A stretch of 64,000 nt of DNA from Hydractinia symbiolongicarpus (GCF_029227915.1 NC_079885.1:15387001-15451000), one strand, 5' to 3'; positions 1-12,053 are shown, counted from the stretch's first letter. Numbers and translations are program-made. The notes: generated by a model from the sequence alone, not told the origin.

Positions 1-101
1 ATGAACACACCTGTTCTCGTCCGATCACGGAATTTAAGCATCGTTGGGCCGGGATAGTACTTGGATGGGGGACCGCCTGGGAACTCCCGGTGTCGTAGGC
101 T
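1..101 (+). rRNA. 5S rRNA: 5S rRNA, copy 1 (5' truncated by window edge)
   Basis: The window opens at nt 19 of the gene, so the first 18 nt are missing only because of the edge. It carries G51T (in the internal A-box region) and U63. Twin of copy 6, which shares G51T. Confidence 0.95.
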
Positions 102-551
102 ATTGACTTTTTCACGTTACATTATTTATCATTAGGACTGGGACGTATCTTTTTTACGCAATAGCCGCTGAGTAAATCAAGAAAGAGACATGATTAGAAT
201 TTGCTTTCCCTTCAAAACGGCTACAATCTTGCTGCAATAAATGCGCCACGTCGCAAATAAATGGATTACGAGCGTCAGACAAAGAAAATGGCGATGTAGT
301 TACTTTGCTAATTAACTTTGTCATATGAAAATTAAGTCTGAAAGCACCCTAGATTTCCTTCGTTGGAACTTTTTACCGGAAATCTTAAAGCGCATGGTTG
401 TCGTAAAGAATCGATAGCGCTTAAAAAGAGCTTTCAAATGCACATAAACACGACCTATTTCGGATGATCCAGTCAAGAAATATGACCTTTAAAGTGTGAA
501 CCATTTTCGATGTAATGTGCTAATAAATCGTAGATATCTGCCCCTTTGTGT

Positions 552-670
552 GTCTACGACCATACCACGATGAACACACCTGTTCTCGTCCGATCACGGA
601 AGTTAAGCATCGTTGGGCCGGGATAGTACTTGGATGGGGGACCGCCTGGGAACTCCCGGTGTCGTAGGCT
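552..670 (+). rRNA. 5S rRNA: 5S rRNA, copy 2
   Basis: Differs from the array consensus only by U63, a base that faces the helix II bulge and should be tolerated. The bases just upstream have the rare form ending CCCCTTTGTGT, shared with copies 7 and 25. Twin of copy 7 at +2845. Confidence 0.98.
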
Positions 671-1120
671 ATTGACTTTTTCACGTTACATTATTTATCA
701 TTACGACTGTGACGTATCTTTTTTACGCAATAGCCGCCGAGTAAATCAAGAAAGAGACATGATTAGAAGTTGCTTTCCCTTCAAAACGACTACCATCGTG
801 CTGCAATAAATGCGCCACGTCGCAAATGAATGGATTACGACCGTCAGACAAAGAAAATAGCGATGTACTTACTTTGCTAACTAATTTTGTCATATGAAAA
901 TTAAGTCTGAAAGTACCCTAGATTTCCTTCGTTGGAACTTTTTACCGGAAATCTTAAAGCGCATTATTGTCGTAATTAATGAATAGCGCTTGAAATGAGC
1001 TTTCAAATGCACATAAACACGACCTATTTCGGATAATCCAGTCAAGAAATATGACCTTTAAAGTTTAAACCATTTTCGATGTAATGTGCTAATAAATCGT
1101 AGATATCTGCCCGTTTGTTT

Positions 1121-1239
1121 GTCTACGACCATACCACGATGAACACACCTGTTCTCGTCAGATCACGGAAGTTAAGCATCGTTGGGCCGGGATAGTACTT
1201 GAATGGGGGACCGCCTGGGAACTCCCGGTGTCGTAGGCT
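1121..1239 (+). rRNA. 5S rRNA: 5S rRNA, copy 3
   Basis: Carries C40A, U63 and G82A; G82A lies in the C-box part of the internal promoter. The same trio is in copies 4, 8 and 9, so it spread by duplication. Confidence 0.95.
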
Positions 1240-1689
1240 ATTGACTTTTTCACGTTACATTATTTATCATTACGACTGTGACGTATCTTTTTTACGCAAT
1301 AGCCGCCGAGTAAATCAAGAAAGAGACATGATTAGAAGTTGCTTTCCCTTCAAAACGACTACCATCGTGCTGCAATAAATGCGCCACGTCGCAAATGAAT
1401 GGATTACGACCGTCAGACAAAGAAAATAGCGATGTACTTACTTTGCTAACTAATTTTGTGATATGAAAATTAAGTCTGAAAGTACCCTAGATTTCCTTCG
1501 TTGGAACTTTTTACCGGAAATCTTAAAGCGCATTATTGTCGTAATTAATGAATAGCGCTTGAAATGAGCTTTCAAATGCACATAAACACGACCTATTTCG
1601 GATAATCCAGTCAAGAAATATGACCTTTAAAGTTTAAACCATTTTCGATGTAATGTGCTAATAAATCGTAGATATCTGCCCGTTTGTTT

Positions 1690-1808
1690 GTCTACGACCA
1701 TACCACGATGAACACACCTGTTCTCGTCAGATCACGGAAGTTAAGCATCGTTGGGCCGGGATAGTACTTGAATGGGGGACCGCCTGGGAACTCCCGGTGT
1801 CGTAGGCT
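1690..1808 (+). rRNA. 5S rRNA: 5S rRNA, copy 4
   Basis: Identical in its differences to copy 3: C40A, U63 and G82A. Confidence 0.95.
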
Positions 1809-2258
1809 ATTGACTTTTTCACGTTACATTATTTATCATTACGACTGTGACGTATCTTTTTTACGAAATAGCCGCCGAGTAAATCAAGAAAGAGACATGA
1901 TTAGAAGTTGCTTTCCCTTCAAAACGACTACCATCGTGCTGCAATAAATGCGCCACGTCGCAAATGAATGGATTACGAGCGTCAGACAAAGAAAATAGCG
2001 ATGTACTTACTTTGCTAACTAATTTTGTCATATGAAAATTAAGTCTGAAAGTACCCTAGATTTCCTTCGTTGGAACTTTTTACCGGAAATCTTAAAGCGC
2101 ATTATTGTCGTAATTAATGAATAGCGCTTGAAATGAGCTTTCAAATGCACATAAACACGACCTATTTCGGATAATCCAGTCAAGAAATATGACCTTTAAA
2201 GTTTAAACCATTTTCGATGTAATGTGCTAATAAATCGTAGATATCTGCCCGTTTGTTT

Positions 2259-2377
2259 GTCTACGACCATACCACGATGAACACACCTGTTCTCATCCGA
2301 TCACGGAAGTTAAGCATCGTTGGGCCGGGATAGTACTTGGATGGGGGACCGCCTGGGAACTCCCGGTGTCGTAGGCT
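2259..2377 (+). rRNA. 5S rRNA: 5S rRNA, copy 5
   Basis: Carries G37A in the hairpin loop C region and U63. G37A is seen in no other copy. Confidence 0.95.
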
Positions 2378-2827
2378 ATTGACTTTTTCACGTTACATTA
2401 TTTATCATTACGACTGGGACGTATCTTTTTTACGCAATAGCCGCTGAGTAAATCAAGAAAGAGACATGATTAGAAGTTTCTTTCCCTTCAAAACGGCTAC
2501 AATTTTGCTGCAATAAATGCGCCACGTCGCAAATAAATGGATTACGAGCGTCAGACAAAGAAAATGGCGATGTAGTTACTTTGCTAATTAACTTTGTCAT
2601 ATGAAAATTAAGTCTGAAAGTACCCTAGATTGCCTTCGTTGGAACTTTTTACCGGAAATCTTAAAGCGCATTATTGTCGTAATTAATGGATAGCGCTTGA
2701 AACGAGCTTTCAAATGCACATAAACACAACCTTTTTCGGATAATCCAGTCAAGAAATATGACCTTTAAAATTTAAACCATTTTTGATGTAATGTGCTAAT
2801 AAATCGTAGATATCTGCCCGTTTGTTT

Positions 2828-2946
2828 GTCTACGACCATACCACGATGAACACACCTGTTCTCGTCCGATCACGGAATTTAAGCATCGTTGGGCCGGGAT
2901 AGTACTTGGATGGGGGACCGCCTGGGAACTCCCGGTGTCGTAGGCT
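2828..2946 (+). rRNA. 5S rRNA: 5S rRNA, copy 6
   Basis: Carries G51T and U63, as copy 1 does 2845 bp earlier. The following spacer also matches that of copy 1 closely. Confidence 0.95.
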
Positions 2947-3396
2947 ATTGACTTTTTCACGTTACATTATTTATCATTAGGACTGGGACGTATCTTTTTT
3001 ACGCAATAGCCGCTGAGTAAATTAAGAAAGAGACATGATTAGAATTTGCTTTCCCTTCAAAACGGCTACAATCTTGCTGCAATAAATGCGCCACGTCGCA
3101 AATAAATGGATTACGAGCGTCAGACAAAGAAAATGGCGATGTAGTTACTTTGCTAATTAACTTTGTCATATGAAAATTAAGTCTGAAAGCACCCTAGATT
3201 TCCTTCGTTGGAACTTTTTACCGGAAATCTTAAAGCGCATGGTTGTCGTAAAGAATCGATAGCGCTTAAAAAGAGCTTTCAAATGCGCATAAACACGACC
3301 TATTTCGGATGATCCAGTCAAGAAATATGACCTTTAAAGTGTGAACCATTTTCGATGTAATGTGCTAATAAATCGTAGATATCTGCCCCTTTGTGT

Positions 3397-3515
3397 GTCT
3401 ACGACCATACCACGATGAACACACCTGTTCTCGTCCGATCACGGAAGTTAACCATCGTTGGGCCGGGATAGTACTTGGATGGGGGACCGCCTGGGAACTC
3501 CCGGTGTCGTAGGCT
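3397..3515 (+). rRNA. 5S rRNA: 5S rRNA, copy 7
   Basis: Carries G56C (GTTAAC in place of GTTAAG, inside the A-box region) and U63. Its twin, copy 2, lacks G56C, so this change came after the duplication. Confidence 0.94.
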
Positions 3516-3965
3516 ATTGACTTTTTCACGTTACATTATTTATCATTACGACTGTGACGTATCTTTTTTACGCAATAGCCGCCGAGTAAATCAAGAAAGA
3601 GACATGATTAGAAGTTGCTTTCCCTTCAAAACGACTACCATCGTGCTGCAATAAATGCGCCACGTCGCAAATGAATGGATTACGACCGTCAGACAAAGAA
3701 AATAGCGATGTACTTACTTTGCTAACTAATTTTGTCATATGAAAATTAAGTCTGAAAGTACCCTAGATTTCCTTCGTTGGAACTTTTTACCGGAAATTTT
3801 AAAGCGCATTATTGTCGTAATTAATGAATAGCGCTTGAAATGAGCTTTCAAATGCACATAAACACGACCTATTTCGGATAATCCAGTCAAGAAATATGAC
3901 CTTTAAAGTTTAAACCATTTTCGATGTAATGTGCTAATAAATCGTAGATATCTGCCCGTTTGTTT

Positions 3966-4084
3966 GTCTACGACCATACCACGATGAACACACCTGTTCT
4001 CGTCAGATCACGGAAGTTAAGCATCGTTGGGCCGGGATAGTACTTGAATGGGGGACCGCCTGGGAACTCCTGGTGTCGTAGGCT
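3966..4084 (+). rRNA. 5S rRNA: 5S rRNA, copy 8
   Basis: Carries C40A, U63, G82A and C106T. C106T turns the G69-C106 pair into a G-U wobble. Confidence 0.94.
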
Positions 4085-4534
4085 ATTGACTTTTTCACGT
4101 TACATTATTTATCATTACGACTGTGACGTATCTTTTTTACGCAATAGCCGCCGAGTAAATCAAGAAAGAGACATGATTAGAAGTTGCTTTCCCTTCAAAA
4201 CGACTACCATCGTGCTGCAATAAATGCGCCACGTCGCAAATGAATGGATTACGAGCGTCAGACAAAGAAAATAGCGATGTACTTACTTTGCTAACTAATT
4301 TTGTCATATGAAAATTAAGTCTGAAAGTACCCTAGATTTCCTTCGTTGGAACTTTTTACCGGAAATCTTAAAGCGCATTATTGTCGTAATTAATGAATAG
4401 CGCTTGAAATGAGCTTTCAAATGCACATAAACACGACCTATTTCGGATAATCCAGTCAAGAAATATGACCTTTAAAGTTTAAACCATTTTCGATGTAATG
4501 TGCTAATAAATCGTAGATATCTGCCCGTTTGTTT

Positions 4535-4653
4535 GTCTACGACCATACCACGATGAACACACCTGTTCTCGTCAGATCACGGAAGTTAAGCATCGTTGGG
4601 CCGGGATAGTACTTGAATGGGGGACCGCCTGGGAACTCCCGGTGTCGTAGGCT
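4535..4653 (+). rRNA. 5S rRNA: 5S rRNA, copy 9
   Basis: Carries C40A, U63 and G82A, like copies 3 and 4. Confidence 0.95.
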
Positions 4654-5103
4654 ATTGACTTTTTCACGTTACATTATTTATCATTACGACTGGGACGTAT
4701 CTTTTTTACGCAATAGCCGCTGAGTAAATCAAGAAAGAGACATCATTAGAAGTTGCTTTCCCTTCAAAACGGCTACAATCTTGCTGCAATAAATGCGCCA
4801 CGTCGCAAATAAATGGATTACGAGCGTCAGACAAAGAAAATGGCGATGTAGTTACTTTGCTAATTAACTTTGTCATATGAAAATTAAGTCTGAAAGCACC
4901 CTAGATTTCCTTCGTTGGAACTTTTTACCGGAAATCTTAAAGCGCATTATTGTCGTAATTAATGGATAGCGCTTGAAAGGAGCTTTCAAATGCACCTAAA
5001 CACGACCTATTTCGGATAATCCAGTCAAGAAATATGACCTTCAAAATTTAAACCATTTTCGATGTAATGTGCTAATAAATCGTAGATATCTGCCCGTTTG
5101 TTT

Positions 5104-5221
5104 GTCTACGACCATACCACGATGAACACACCTGTTCTCGTCCGATCACGGAAGTTAAGCATCGTTGGGCCGGGATAGTACTTGGATGGGGACCGCCTGG
5201 GAACTCCTGGTGTCGTAGGCT
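5104..5221 (+). rRNA. 5S rRNA: 5S rRNA, copy 10 (one-base deletion)
   Basis: 118 nt: one G is lost from the GGGGG run at nt 85-89, inside the C-box. It also has U63 and C106T. Activity is less certain than for neighbours. Confidence 0.92.
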
Positions 5222-5671
5222 ATTGACTTTTTCACGTTACATTATTTATCATTACGACTGGGACGTATCTTTTTTACGCAATAGCCGCTGAGTAAATCAA
5301 GAAAGAGACATGATTAGAAGTTGCTTTCCCTTCAAAACGGCTACAATCTTGCAGCATTAAATGCGCCACGTCGCAAATAAATGGATTACGAGCGTCAGAC
5401 AAAGAAAATGGCGATGTAGTTACTTTGCTAATTAACTTTGTCATATGAAAATTAAGTCTGAAAGCACCCTAGATTTCCTTCGTTGGAACTTTTTACCGGA
5501 AATCTTAAAGCGCATGGTTGTCGTAAAGAATCGATAGCGCTTAAAAAGAGCTTTCAAATGCACATAAACACGACCTATTTCGGATGATCCAGTCAAGAAA
5601 TATGACCTTTAAAGTTTGAACCATTTTCGATGTAATGTGCTAATAAATCGTAGATATCTGCCCGTTTGTGT

Positions 5672-5790
5672 GTCTACGACCATACCACGATGAACACACC
5701 TGTTCTCGTCCGATCACGGAAGTTAAGCATCCTCGGGCCGGGATAGTACTTGGATGGAGGACCGCCTGGGAACTCCCGGTGTCGTAGGCT
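5672..5790 (+). rRNA. 5S rRNA: 5S rRNA, copy 11
   Basis: Carries G61C (breaks the C17-G61 pair of helix II) and G87A, with C63. It has half of the C57A+G61C class, so it may be a step toward that class or a recombinant of it. Confidence 0.94.
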
Positions 5791-6240
5791 ATTGACTTTT
5801 TCACGTTACATTATTTATCATTACGACTGTGATGTATCTTTTTTACGCAATAGCCGCTGAGTAAATCAAGTAAGGGACATCATTAGAAATTTCTTTCCCT
5901 TCAAAAGGGCTACGATCTGGCAGCATTAAATGCGCCACGTCGCAAATGAATGGATTACGAGCGTCAGACAAAGAGAATGGCGATGTAGCTAATTTGCTAA
6001 TTAACTTTGTCATATGAAAATAAAGTCTGAAAGTACCCTGGATTGCCTTCGTTGGAACTTTTTACCGGAAATCTTAAAGCGCATGGTTGTCGTAATTAAT
6101 GGATAGCGCTTGAAATGAGCTTTCAAATGCACATAAACACGACCTATTTCGGATGATCCAGTCAAGAAATATGACCTTTAAAGTTTAAACCATTTTCGAT
6201 GTGATGTGCTAATAAATCGTAGATATCTGCCCGTTTGTTT

Positions 6241-6363
6241 GTTTACGACCATACCACGATGAACACACCTGTTCTCGTCCGATCACGGAAGTTAAGCATC
6301 GTCGGGCCGGGATAGTACTTGGATGGGGGACCGCCCGCCTGGGAACTCCCGGTGTCGTAGGCT
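6241..6363 (+). rRNA. 5S rRNA: 5S rRNA, copy 12 (4-nt insertion, possible pseudogene)
   Basis: 123 nt: ACCGCCTGG reads ACCGCCCGCCTGG, a tandem duplication of four bases near nt 91-95 that splits the end of the C-box. It also has C3T. Equivalent to copy 16, which lacks the insertion. Confidence 0.88.
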
Positions 6364-6813
6364 ATTGACTTTTTCACGTTACATTATTTATCATTACGAC
6401 TGTGACGTATCTTTTTTACGAAATAGCCGCTGAGTAAATCTAGAAAGAGACATGATTAGAAGTTGCTTTCCCTTCAAAACGGCTACAATCTTGCTGCAAT
6501 AAATGCGCCACGTCGCAAATGAATGGATTACGAGCGTCAGACAAAGAGAATGGCGATGTAGTTACTTTGCTAATTAACTTTGTCATATGAAAATTAAGTC
6601 TGAAAGCACCCTAGATTTCCTTCGTTGGAACTTTTTACCGGAAATCTTAAAGCGCATTACTGTCGTAATTACGGGATAGCGCTTAAAATGAGCTTTCAAA
6701 TGCACATAAACACGACCTATTTCGGATAATCCAGTCAAGAAATATGACCTTTAAAATTTAAACCATTTTCGATGTAATGTGCTAATAAATCGTAGATATC
6801 TGCCCGTTTGTTT

Positions 6814-6932
6814 GTCTACGACCAAACCACGATGAACACACCTGTTCTCGTCCGATCACGGAAGTTAAACATCGTCGGGCCGGGGTAGTACTTGGATGGG
6901 GGACCGCCTGGGAACTCCCGGTGTCGTAGGCT
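6814..6932 (+). rRNA. 5S rRNA: 5S rRNA, copy 13
   Basis: Carries T12A, G56A and A72G, with C63. A72G is shared with copy 17, its twin 2276 bp downstream; T12A and G56A are private. Confidence 0.93.
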
Positions 6933-7382
6933 ATTGACTTTTTCACGTTACATTATTTATCATTAGAACTGGGACGTATCTTTTTTACGCAATAGCCGCT
7001 GAGTAAATCAAGAAAGAGACATGATTATAAGTTGCTTTCCCTTCAAAACGGCTACAATCTTGCTGCAATAAATGCGCCACGTCGCAAATAAATGGATTAC
7101 GAGCGTCAGACAAAGAAAATGGCGATGTAGTTACTTTGCTAATTAACTTTGTCATATGAAAATTAAGTCTGAAAGTACCCTAGATTGCCTTCGTTGGAAC
7201 TTTTTACCGGAAATCTTAAAGCGCATTATTGTCGTAATTAATGGATAGCGCTTGAAACGAGCTTTCAAATGCACATAAACACAACCTTTTTCGGATAATC
7301 CAGTCAAGAAATATGACCTTTAAAATTTAAACCATTTTTGATGTAATGTGCTAATAAATCGTAGATATCTGCCCGTTTGTTT

Positions 7383-7501
7383 GTCTACGACCATACCACG
7401 ATGAACACACCTGTTCTCGTCCGATCACGGAAGTTAAGCATCGTTGGGCCGGGATAGTACTTGGATGGGGGACCACCTGGGAACTCCCGGTGTCGTAGGC
7501 T
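7383..7501 (+). rRNA. 5S rRNA: 5S rRNA, copy 14
   Basis: Carries U63 and G93A, the latter in the C-box. Copy 18 (+2276) has the same two changes. Confidence 0.95.
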
Positions 7502-7951
7502 ATTGACTTTTTCACGATACATTATTTATCATTAGGACTGGGACGTATCTTTTTTACGCAATAGCCGCTGAGTAAATCAAGAAAGAGACATGATTATAAT
7601 TTGCTTTCCCTTCAAAACGGCTACAATCTTGCTGCAATAAATGCGCCACGTCGCAAATAAATGGATTACGAGCGTCAGACAAAGAAAATGGCGATGTAGT
7701 TACTTTGCTAATTAACTTTGTCATATGAAAATTAAGTCTGAAAGCACCCTAGATTTCTTTCGTTGGAACTTTTTACCGGAAATCTTAAAGCGCATGGTTG
7801 TCGTAATTAATGGATAGCGCTTGAAATGAGCTTTCAAATGCACATAAACACGACCTATTTCGGATAATCCAGTCAAGAAATATGACCTTTAAAATTTAAA
7901 CCAATTTCGATGTAATGTGCTAATAAATCGTAGATATCTGCCCGTTTGTTT

Positions 7952-8070
7952 GTCTACGACCATACCACGATGAACACACCTGTTCTCGTCCGATCACGGA
8001 AGTTAAGCATCGTTGGGCCTGGAGAGTACTTTGATGGGGGACCGCCTGGGAACTCCTGGTGTCGTAGGCT
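7952..8070 (+). rRNA. 5S rRNA: 5S rRNA, copy 15 (divergent)
   Basis: Carries U63, G69T, T73G, G81T and C106T. G69T with C106T gives a U-U mismatch in the IV/V stem, and G81T is in the C-box. With five differences it is among the most divergent full-length copies, so reduced function is plausible. Confidence 0.9.
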
Positions 8071-8520
8071 ATTGACTTTTTCACGTTACATTATTTATCA
8101 TTACGACTGGGACGTATCTTTTTTACGCAATAGCCGCTGAGTAAATCAAGAAAGAGACATGATTAGAAGTTGCTTTCCCTTCAAAACGGCTACAATCTTG
8201 CTGCAATAAATGCGCCACGTCGCAAATAAATGGATTACGAGCGTCAGACAAAGAAAATGGCGATGTAGTTACTTTGCTAATTAACTTTGTCATATGAAAA
8301 TTAAGTCTGAAAGCACCCTAGATTTCCTTCGTTGGAACTTTTTACCGGAAATCTTAAAGCGCATGGTTGTCGTAAAGAATCGATAGCGCTTGAAATGAGC
8401 TTTCAAATGCACATAAACACGACCTATTTCGGATAATCCAGTCAAGAAATATGACCTTTAAAGTTTAAACCATTTTCGATGTAATGTGCTAATAAATCGT
8501 AGATATCTGCCCGTTTGTTT

Positions 8521-8639
8521 GTATACGACCATACCACGATGAACACACCTGTTCTCGTCCGATCACGGAAGTTAAGCATCGTCGGGCCAGGATAGTACTT
8601 GGATGGGGGACCGCCTGGGAACTCCCGGTGTCGTAGGCT
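8521..8639 (+). rRNA. 5S rRNA: 5S rRNA, copy 16 (terminator interrupted)
   Basis: Carries C3A (A3-G116 mismatch in helix I) and G69A. The proximal T5 tract is broken to TCTTT at 8646-8650; the T6 tract at 8688-8693 remains. Confidence 0.93.
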
Positions 8640-8645
8640 ATTGAC

Positions 8646-8650
8646 TCTTT
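8646..8650 (+). terminator. Interrupted proximal terminator after copy 16
   Basis: TCTTT replaces TTTTT, leaving at most three T in a row, below the usual Pol III minimum of four. The distal T6 at 8688-8693 is intact. Confidence 0.8.
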
Positions 8651-9089
8651 CACGTTACATTATTTATCATTACGACTGTGACGTATCTTTTTTACGCAAT
8701 AGCCGCCGAGTAAATCAAGAAAGAGACATGATTAGAAGTTGCTTTCCCTTCAAAACGGCTACAATCTTGCTGCAATAAATGCGCCACGTCGCAAATGAAT
8801 GGATTACGAGCGTCAGACAAAGAGAATGGCGATGTAGTTACTTTGCTAATTAACTTTGTCATATGAAAATTAAGTCTGAAAGCACCCTAGATTTCCTTCG
8901 TTGGAACTTTTTACCGGAAATCTTAAAGCGCATTATTGTCGTAATTACGGGATAGCGCTTAAAATGAGCTTTCAAATGCACATAAACACGACCTATTTCG
9001 GATAATCCAGTCAAGAAATATGACCTTTAAAATTTAAACCATTTTCGATGTAATGTGCTAATAAATCGTAGATATCTGCCCGTTTGTTT

Positions 9090-9208
9090 GTCTACGACCA
9101 TACCACGATGAACACACCTGTTCTCGTCCGATCACGGAAGTTAAGCATCGTCGGGCCGGGGTAGTACTTGGATGGGGGACCGCCTGGGAACTCCCGGCGT
9201 CGTAGGCT
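9090..9208 (+). rRNA. 5S rRNA: 5S rRNA, copy 17
   Basis: Carries A72G (shared with copy 13) and T109C, with C63. Confidence 0.94.
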
Positions 9209-9658
9209 ATTGACTTTTTCACGTTACATTATTTATCATTAGGACTGGGACGTATCTTTTTTACGCAATAGCCGCTGAGTAAATCAAGAAAGAGACATGA
9301 TTATAAGTTGCTTTCCCTTCAAAACGGCTACAATCTTGCTGCAATAGATGCGCCACGTCGCAAATAAATGGATTACGAGCGTCAGACAAAGAAAATGGCG
9401 ATGTAGTTACTTTGCTAATTAACTTTGTCATATGAAAATTAAGTCTGAAAGTACCCTAGATTGCCTTCGTTGGAACTTTTTACCGGAAATCTTAAAGCGC
9501 ATTATTGTCGTAATTAATGGATAGCGCTTGAAACGAGCTTTCAAATGCACATAAACACAACCTTTTTCGGATAATCCAGTCAAGAAATATGACCTTTAAA
9601 ATTTAAACCATTTTTGATGTAATGTGCTAATAAATCGTAGATATCTGCCCGTTTGTTT

Positions 9659-9777
9659 GTCTACGACCATACCACGATGAACACACCTGTTCTCGTCCGA
9701 TCACGGAAGTTAAGCATCGTTGGGCCGGGATAGTACTTGGATGGGGGACCACCTGGGAACTCCCGGTGTCGTAGGCT
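9659..9777 (+). rRNA. 5S rRNA: 5S rRNA, copy 18
   Basis: Carries U63 and G93A, as its twin copy 14 does. Confidence 0.95.
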
Positions 9778-10227
9778 ATTGACTTTTTCACGTTACATTA
9801 TTTATCATTAGGACTGGGACGTATCTTTTTTACGCAATAGCCGCTGAGTAAATCAAGAAAAAGACATGATTATAATTTGCTTTCCCTTCAAAACGGCTAC
9901 AATCTTGCTGCAATAAATGCGCCACGTCGCAAATAAATGGATTACGAGCGTCAGACAAAGAAAATGGCGATGTAGTTACTTTGCTAATTAACTTTGTCAT
10001 ATGAAAATTAAGTCTGAAAGCACCCTAGATTTCCTTCGTTGGAACTTTTTACCGGAAATCTTAAAGCGCATGGTTGTCGTAATTAATGGATAGCGCTTGA
10101 AATGAGCTTTCAAATGCACATAAACACGACCTATTTCGGATAATCCAGTCAAGAAATATGACCTTTAAAATTTAAACCATTTTCGATGTAATGTGCTAAT
10201 AAATCGTAGATATCTGCCCGTTTGTTT

Positions 10228-10346
10228 GTCTACGACCATACCACGATGAACACACCTGTTCTCGTCCGATCACGGAAGTTAAGCATCGTTGGGCCAGGAT
10301 AGTACTTGGATGGGGGACCGCCTGGGAACTCCTGGTGTCGTAGGCT
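10228..10346 (+). rRNA. 5S rRNA: 5S rRNA, copy 19 (compensated stem)
   Basis: Carries U63, G69A and C106T. The last two face each other in the IV/V stem and give an A-U pair, the only copy here in which G69A is compensated. Confidence 0.96.
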
Positions 10347-10796
10347 ATTGACTTTTTCACGTTACATTATTTATCATTACGACTGGGACGTATCTTTTTT
10401 ACGCAATAGCCGCTGAGTAAATCAAGAAAGAGACATGATTAGAAGTTGCTTTCCCTTCAAAACGGCTACAATCTTGCTGCAATAAATGCGCCACGTCGCA
10501 AATAAATGGATTACAAGCGTCAGACAAAGAAAATGGCGATGTAGTTACTTTGCTAATTAACTTTGTCATATGAAAATTAAGTCTGAAAGCACCCTAGATT
10601 TCCTTCGTTGGAACTTTTTACCGGAAATCTTAAAGCGCATTATTGTCGTAATTAATGAATAGCGCTTGAAATGAGCTTTCAAATGCACATAAACACGACC
10701 TATTTCGGATAATCCAGTCAAGAAATATGACCTTTAAAGTTTAAACCATTTTCGATGTAATGTGCTAATAAATCGTAGATATCTGCCCGTTTGTTT

Positions 10797-10915
10797 GTCT
10801 ACGACCATACCACGATGAACACACCTGTTCTCGTCCGATCACGGAAGTTAAGCATCGTTGGGCCGGGATAGTACTTGGATGGGGTACCGCCTGGGAACTC
10901 CCGGTGTCGTAGGCT
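10797..10915 (+). rRNA. 5S rRNA: 5S rRNA, copy 20
   Basis: Carries U63 and G89T at the end of the C-box G run. Confidence 0.95.
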
Positions 10916-11365
10916 ATTGACTTTTTCACGTTACATTATTTATCATTACGACTGGGACGTATCTTTTTTACGCAATAGCCGCTGAGTAAATCAAGAAAGA
11001 AGCATGATTAGAAGTTGCTTTCCCTTCAAAACGGCTACAATCTTGCTGCAATAAATGCGCCACGTCGCAAATAAATGGATTACGAGCGTCAGAGAAAGAA
11101 AATGGCGATGTAGTTACTTTGCTAATTAACTTTGTCATATGAAAATTAAGTCTGAAAGTACCCTAGATTGCCTTCGTTGGAACTTTTTACCGGAAATCTT
11201 AAAGCGCATTATTGTCGTAATTAATGGATAGCGCTTGAAACGAGCTTTCAAATGCACATAAACACAACCTTTTTCGGATAATCCAGTCAAGAAATATGAC
11301 CTTTAAAATTTAAACCATTTTTGATGTAATGTGCTAATAAATCGTAGATATCTGCCCGTTTGTTT

Positions 11366-11484
11366 GTCTACGACCATACCACGATGAACACACCTGTTCT
11401 CGTCCGATCACGGAAGTTAAGCATCGTTGGGCCGGGATAGTACTTCGATGGGGGACCGCCTGGGAACTCCTGGTGTCGTAGGCT
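11366..11484 (+). rRNA. 5S rRNA: 5S rRNA, copy 21
   Basis: Carries U63, G81C in the C-box and C106T (G-U wobble with G69). Confidence 0.94.
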
Positions 11485-11934
11485 ATTGACTTTTTCACGT
11501 TACATTATTTATCATTACGACTGGGACGTATCTTTTTTACGCAATAGCCGCTGAGTAAATCAAGAAAGAGACATGATTAGAAGTTGCTTTCCCTTCAAAA
11601 CGGCTACAATCTTGCTGCAATAAATGCGCCACGTCGCAAATAAATGGATTACGAGCGTCAGACAAAGAAAATGGCGATGTAGTTACTTTGCTAATTAACT
11701 TTGTCATATGAAAATTAAGTCTGAAAGCACCCTAGATTTCCTTCGTTGGAACTTTTTACCGGAAATCTTAAAGCGCATTATTGTCGTAATTAATGAATAG
11801 CGCTTGAAATGAGCTTTCAAATGCACATAAACACGACCTATTTCGGATAATCCAGTCAAGAAATATGACTTTTAAAGTTTAAACCATTTTCGATGTAATG
11901 TGCTAATAAATCGTAGATATCTGCCCGTTTGTTT

Positions 11935-12053
11935 GTCTACGACCATACCACGATGAACACACCTGTTCTCGTCAGATCACGGAAGTTAAGCATCGTTGGG
12001 CCGGGATAGTACTTGGATGGGGGACCGCCTGGGAACTCCTGGTGTCGTAGGCT
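11935..12053 (+). rRNA. 5S rRNA: 5S rRNA, copy 22
   Basis: Carries C40A, U63 and C106T. It has the C40A of copies 3, 4, 8 and 9 without their G82A, which suggests recombination within the gene. Confidence 0.95.

Larger units (their letters stand above)
1..4534 (+). repeat. Five-unit duplication, offset 2845 bp (copies 1-3 and 6-8)
   Basis: Copies 1 and 6 share G51T. Copies 2 and 7 share the rare upstream flank and the GACCGTCAG spacer mark. Copies 3 and 8 share C40A and G82A. 2845 is exactly five units. Confidence 0.8.
6241..10796 (+). repeat. Four-unit duplication, offset about 2276 bp (copies 12-15 and 16-19)
   Basis: Copies 13 and 17 share A72G, copies 14 and 18 share G93A, and the spacers after 12 and 16 share ATTACGGGATAGCGCTT. 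Copies 12 and 16 have since diverged (4-nt gain in one, terminator change in the other). Confidence 0.8.

Noticed and set aside
7946-8140. Open frame of 64 codons on the plus strand
   Set aside because: It runs through the 5S gene of copy 15 and its terminator, and is open only because of that copy's private base changes.
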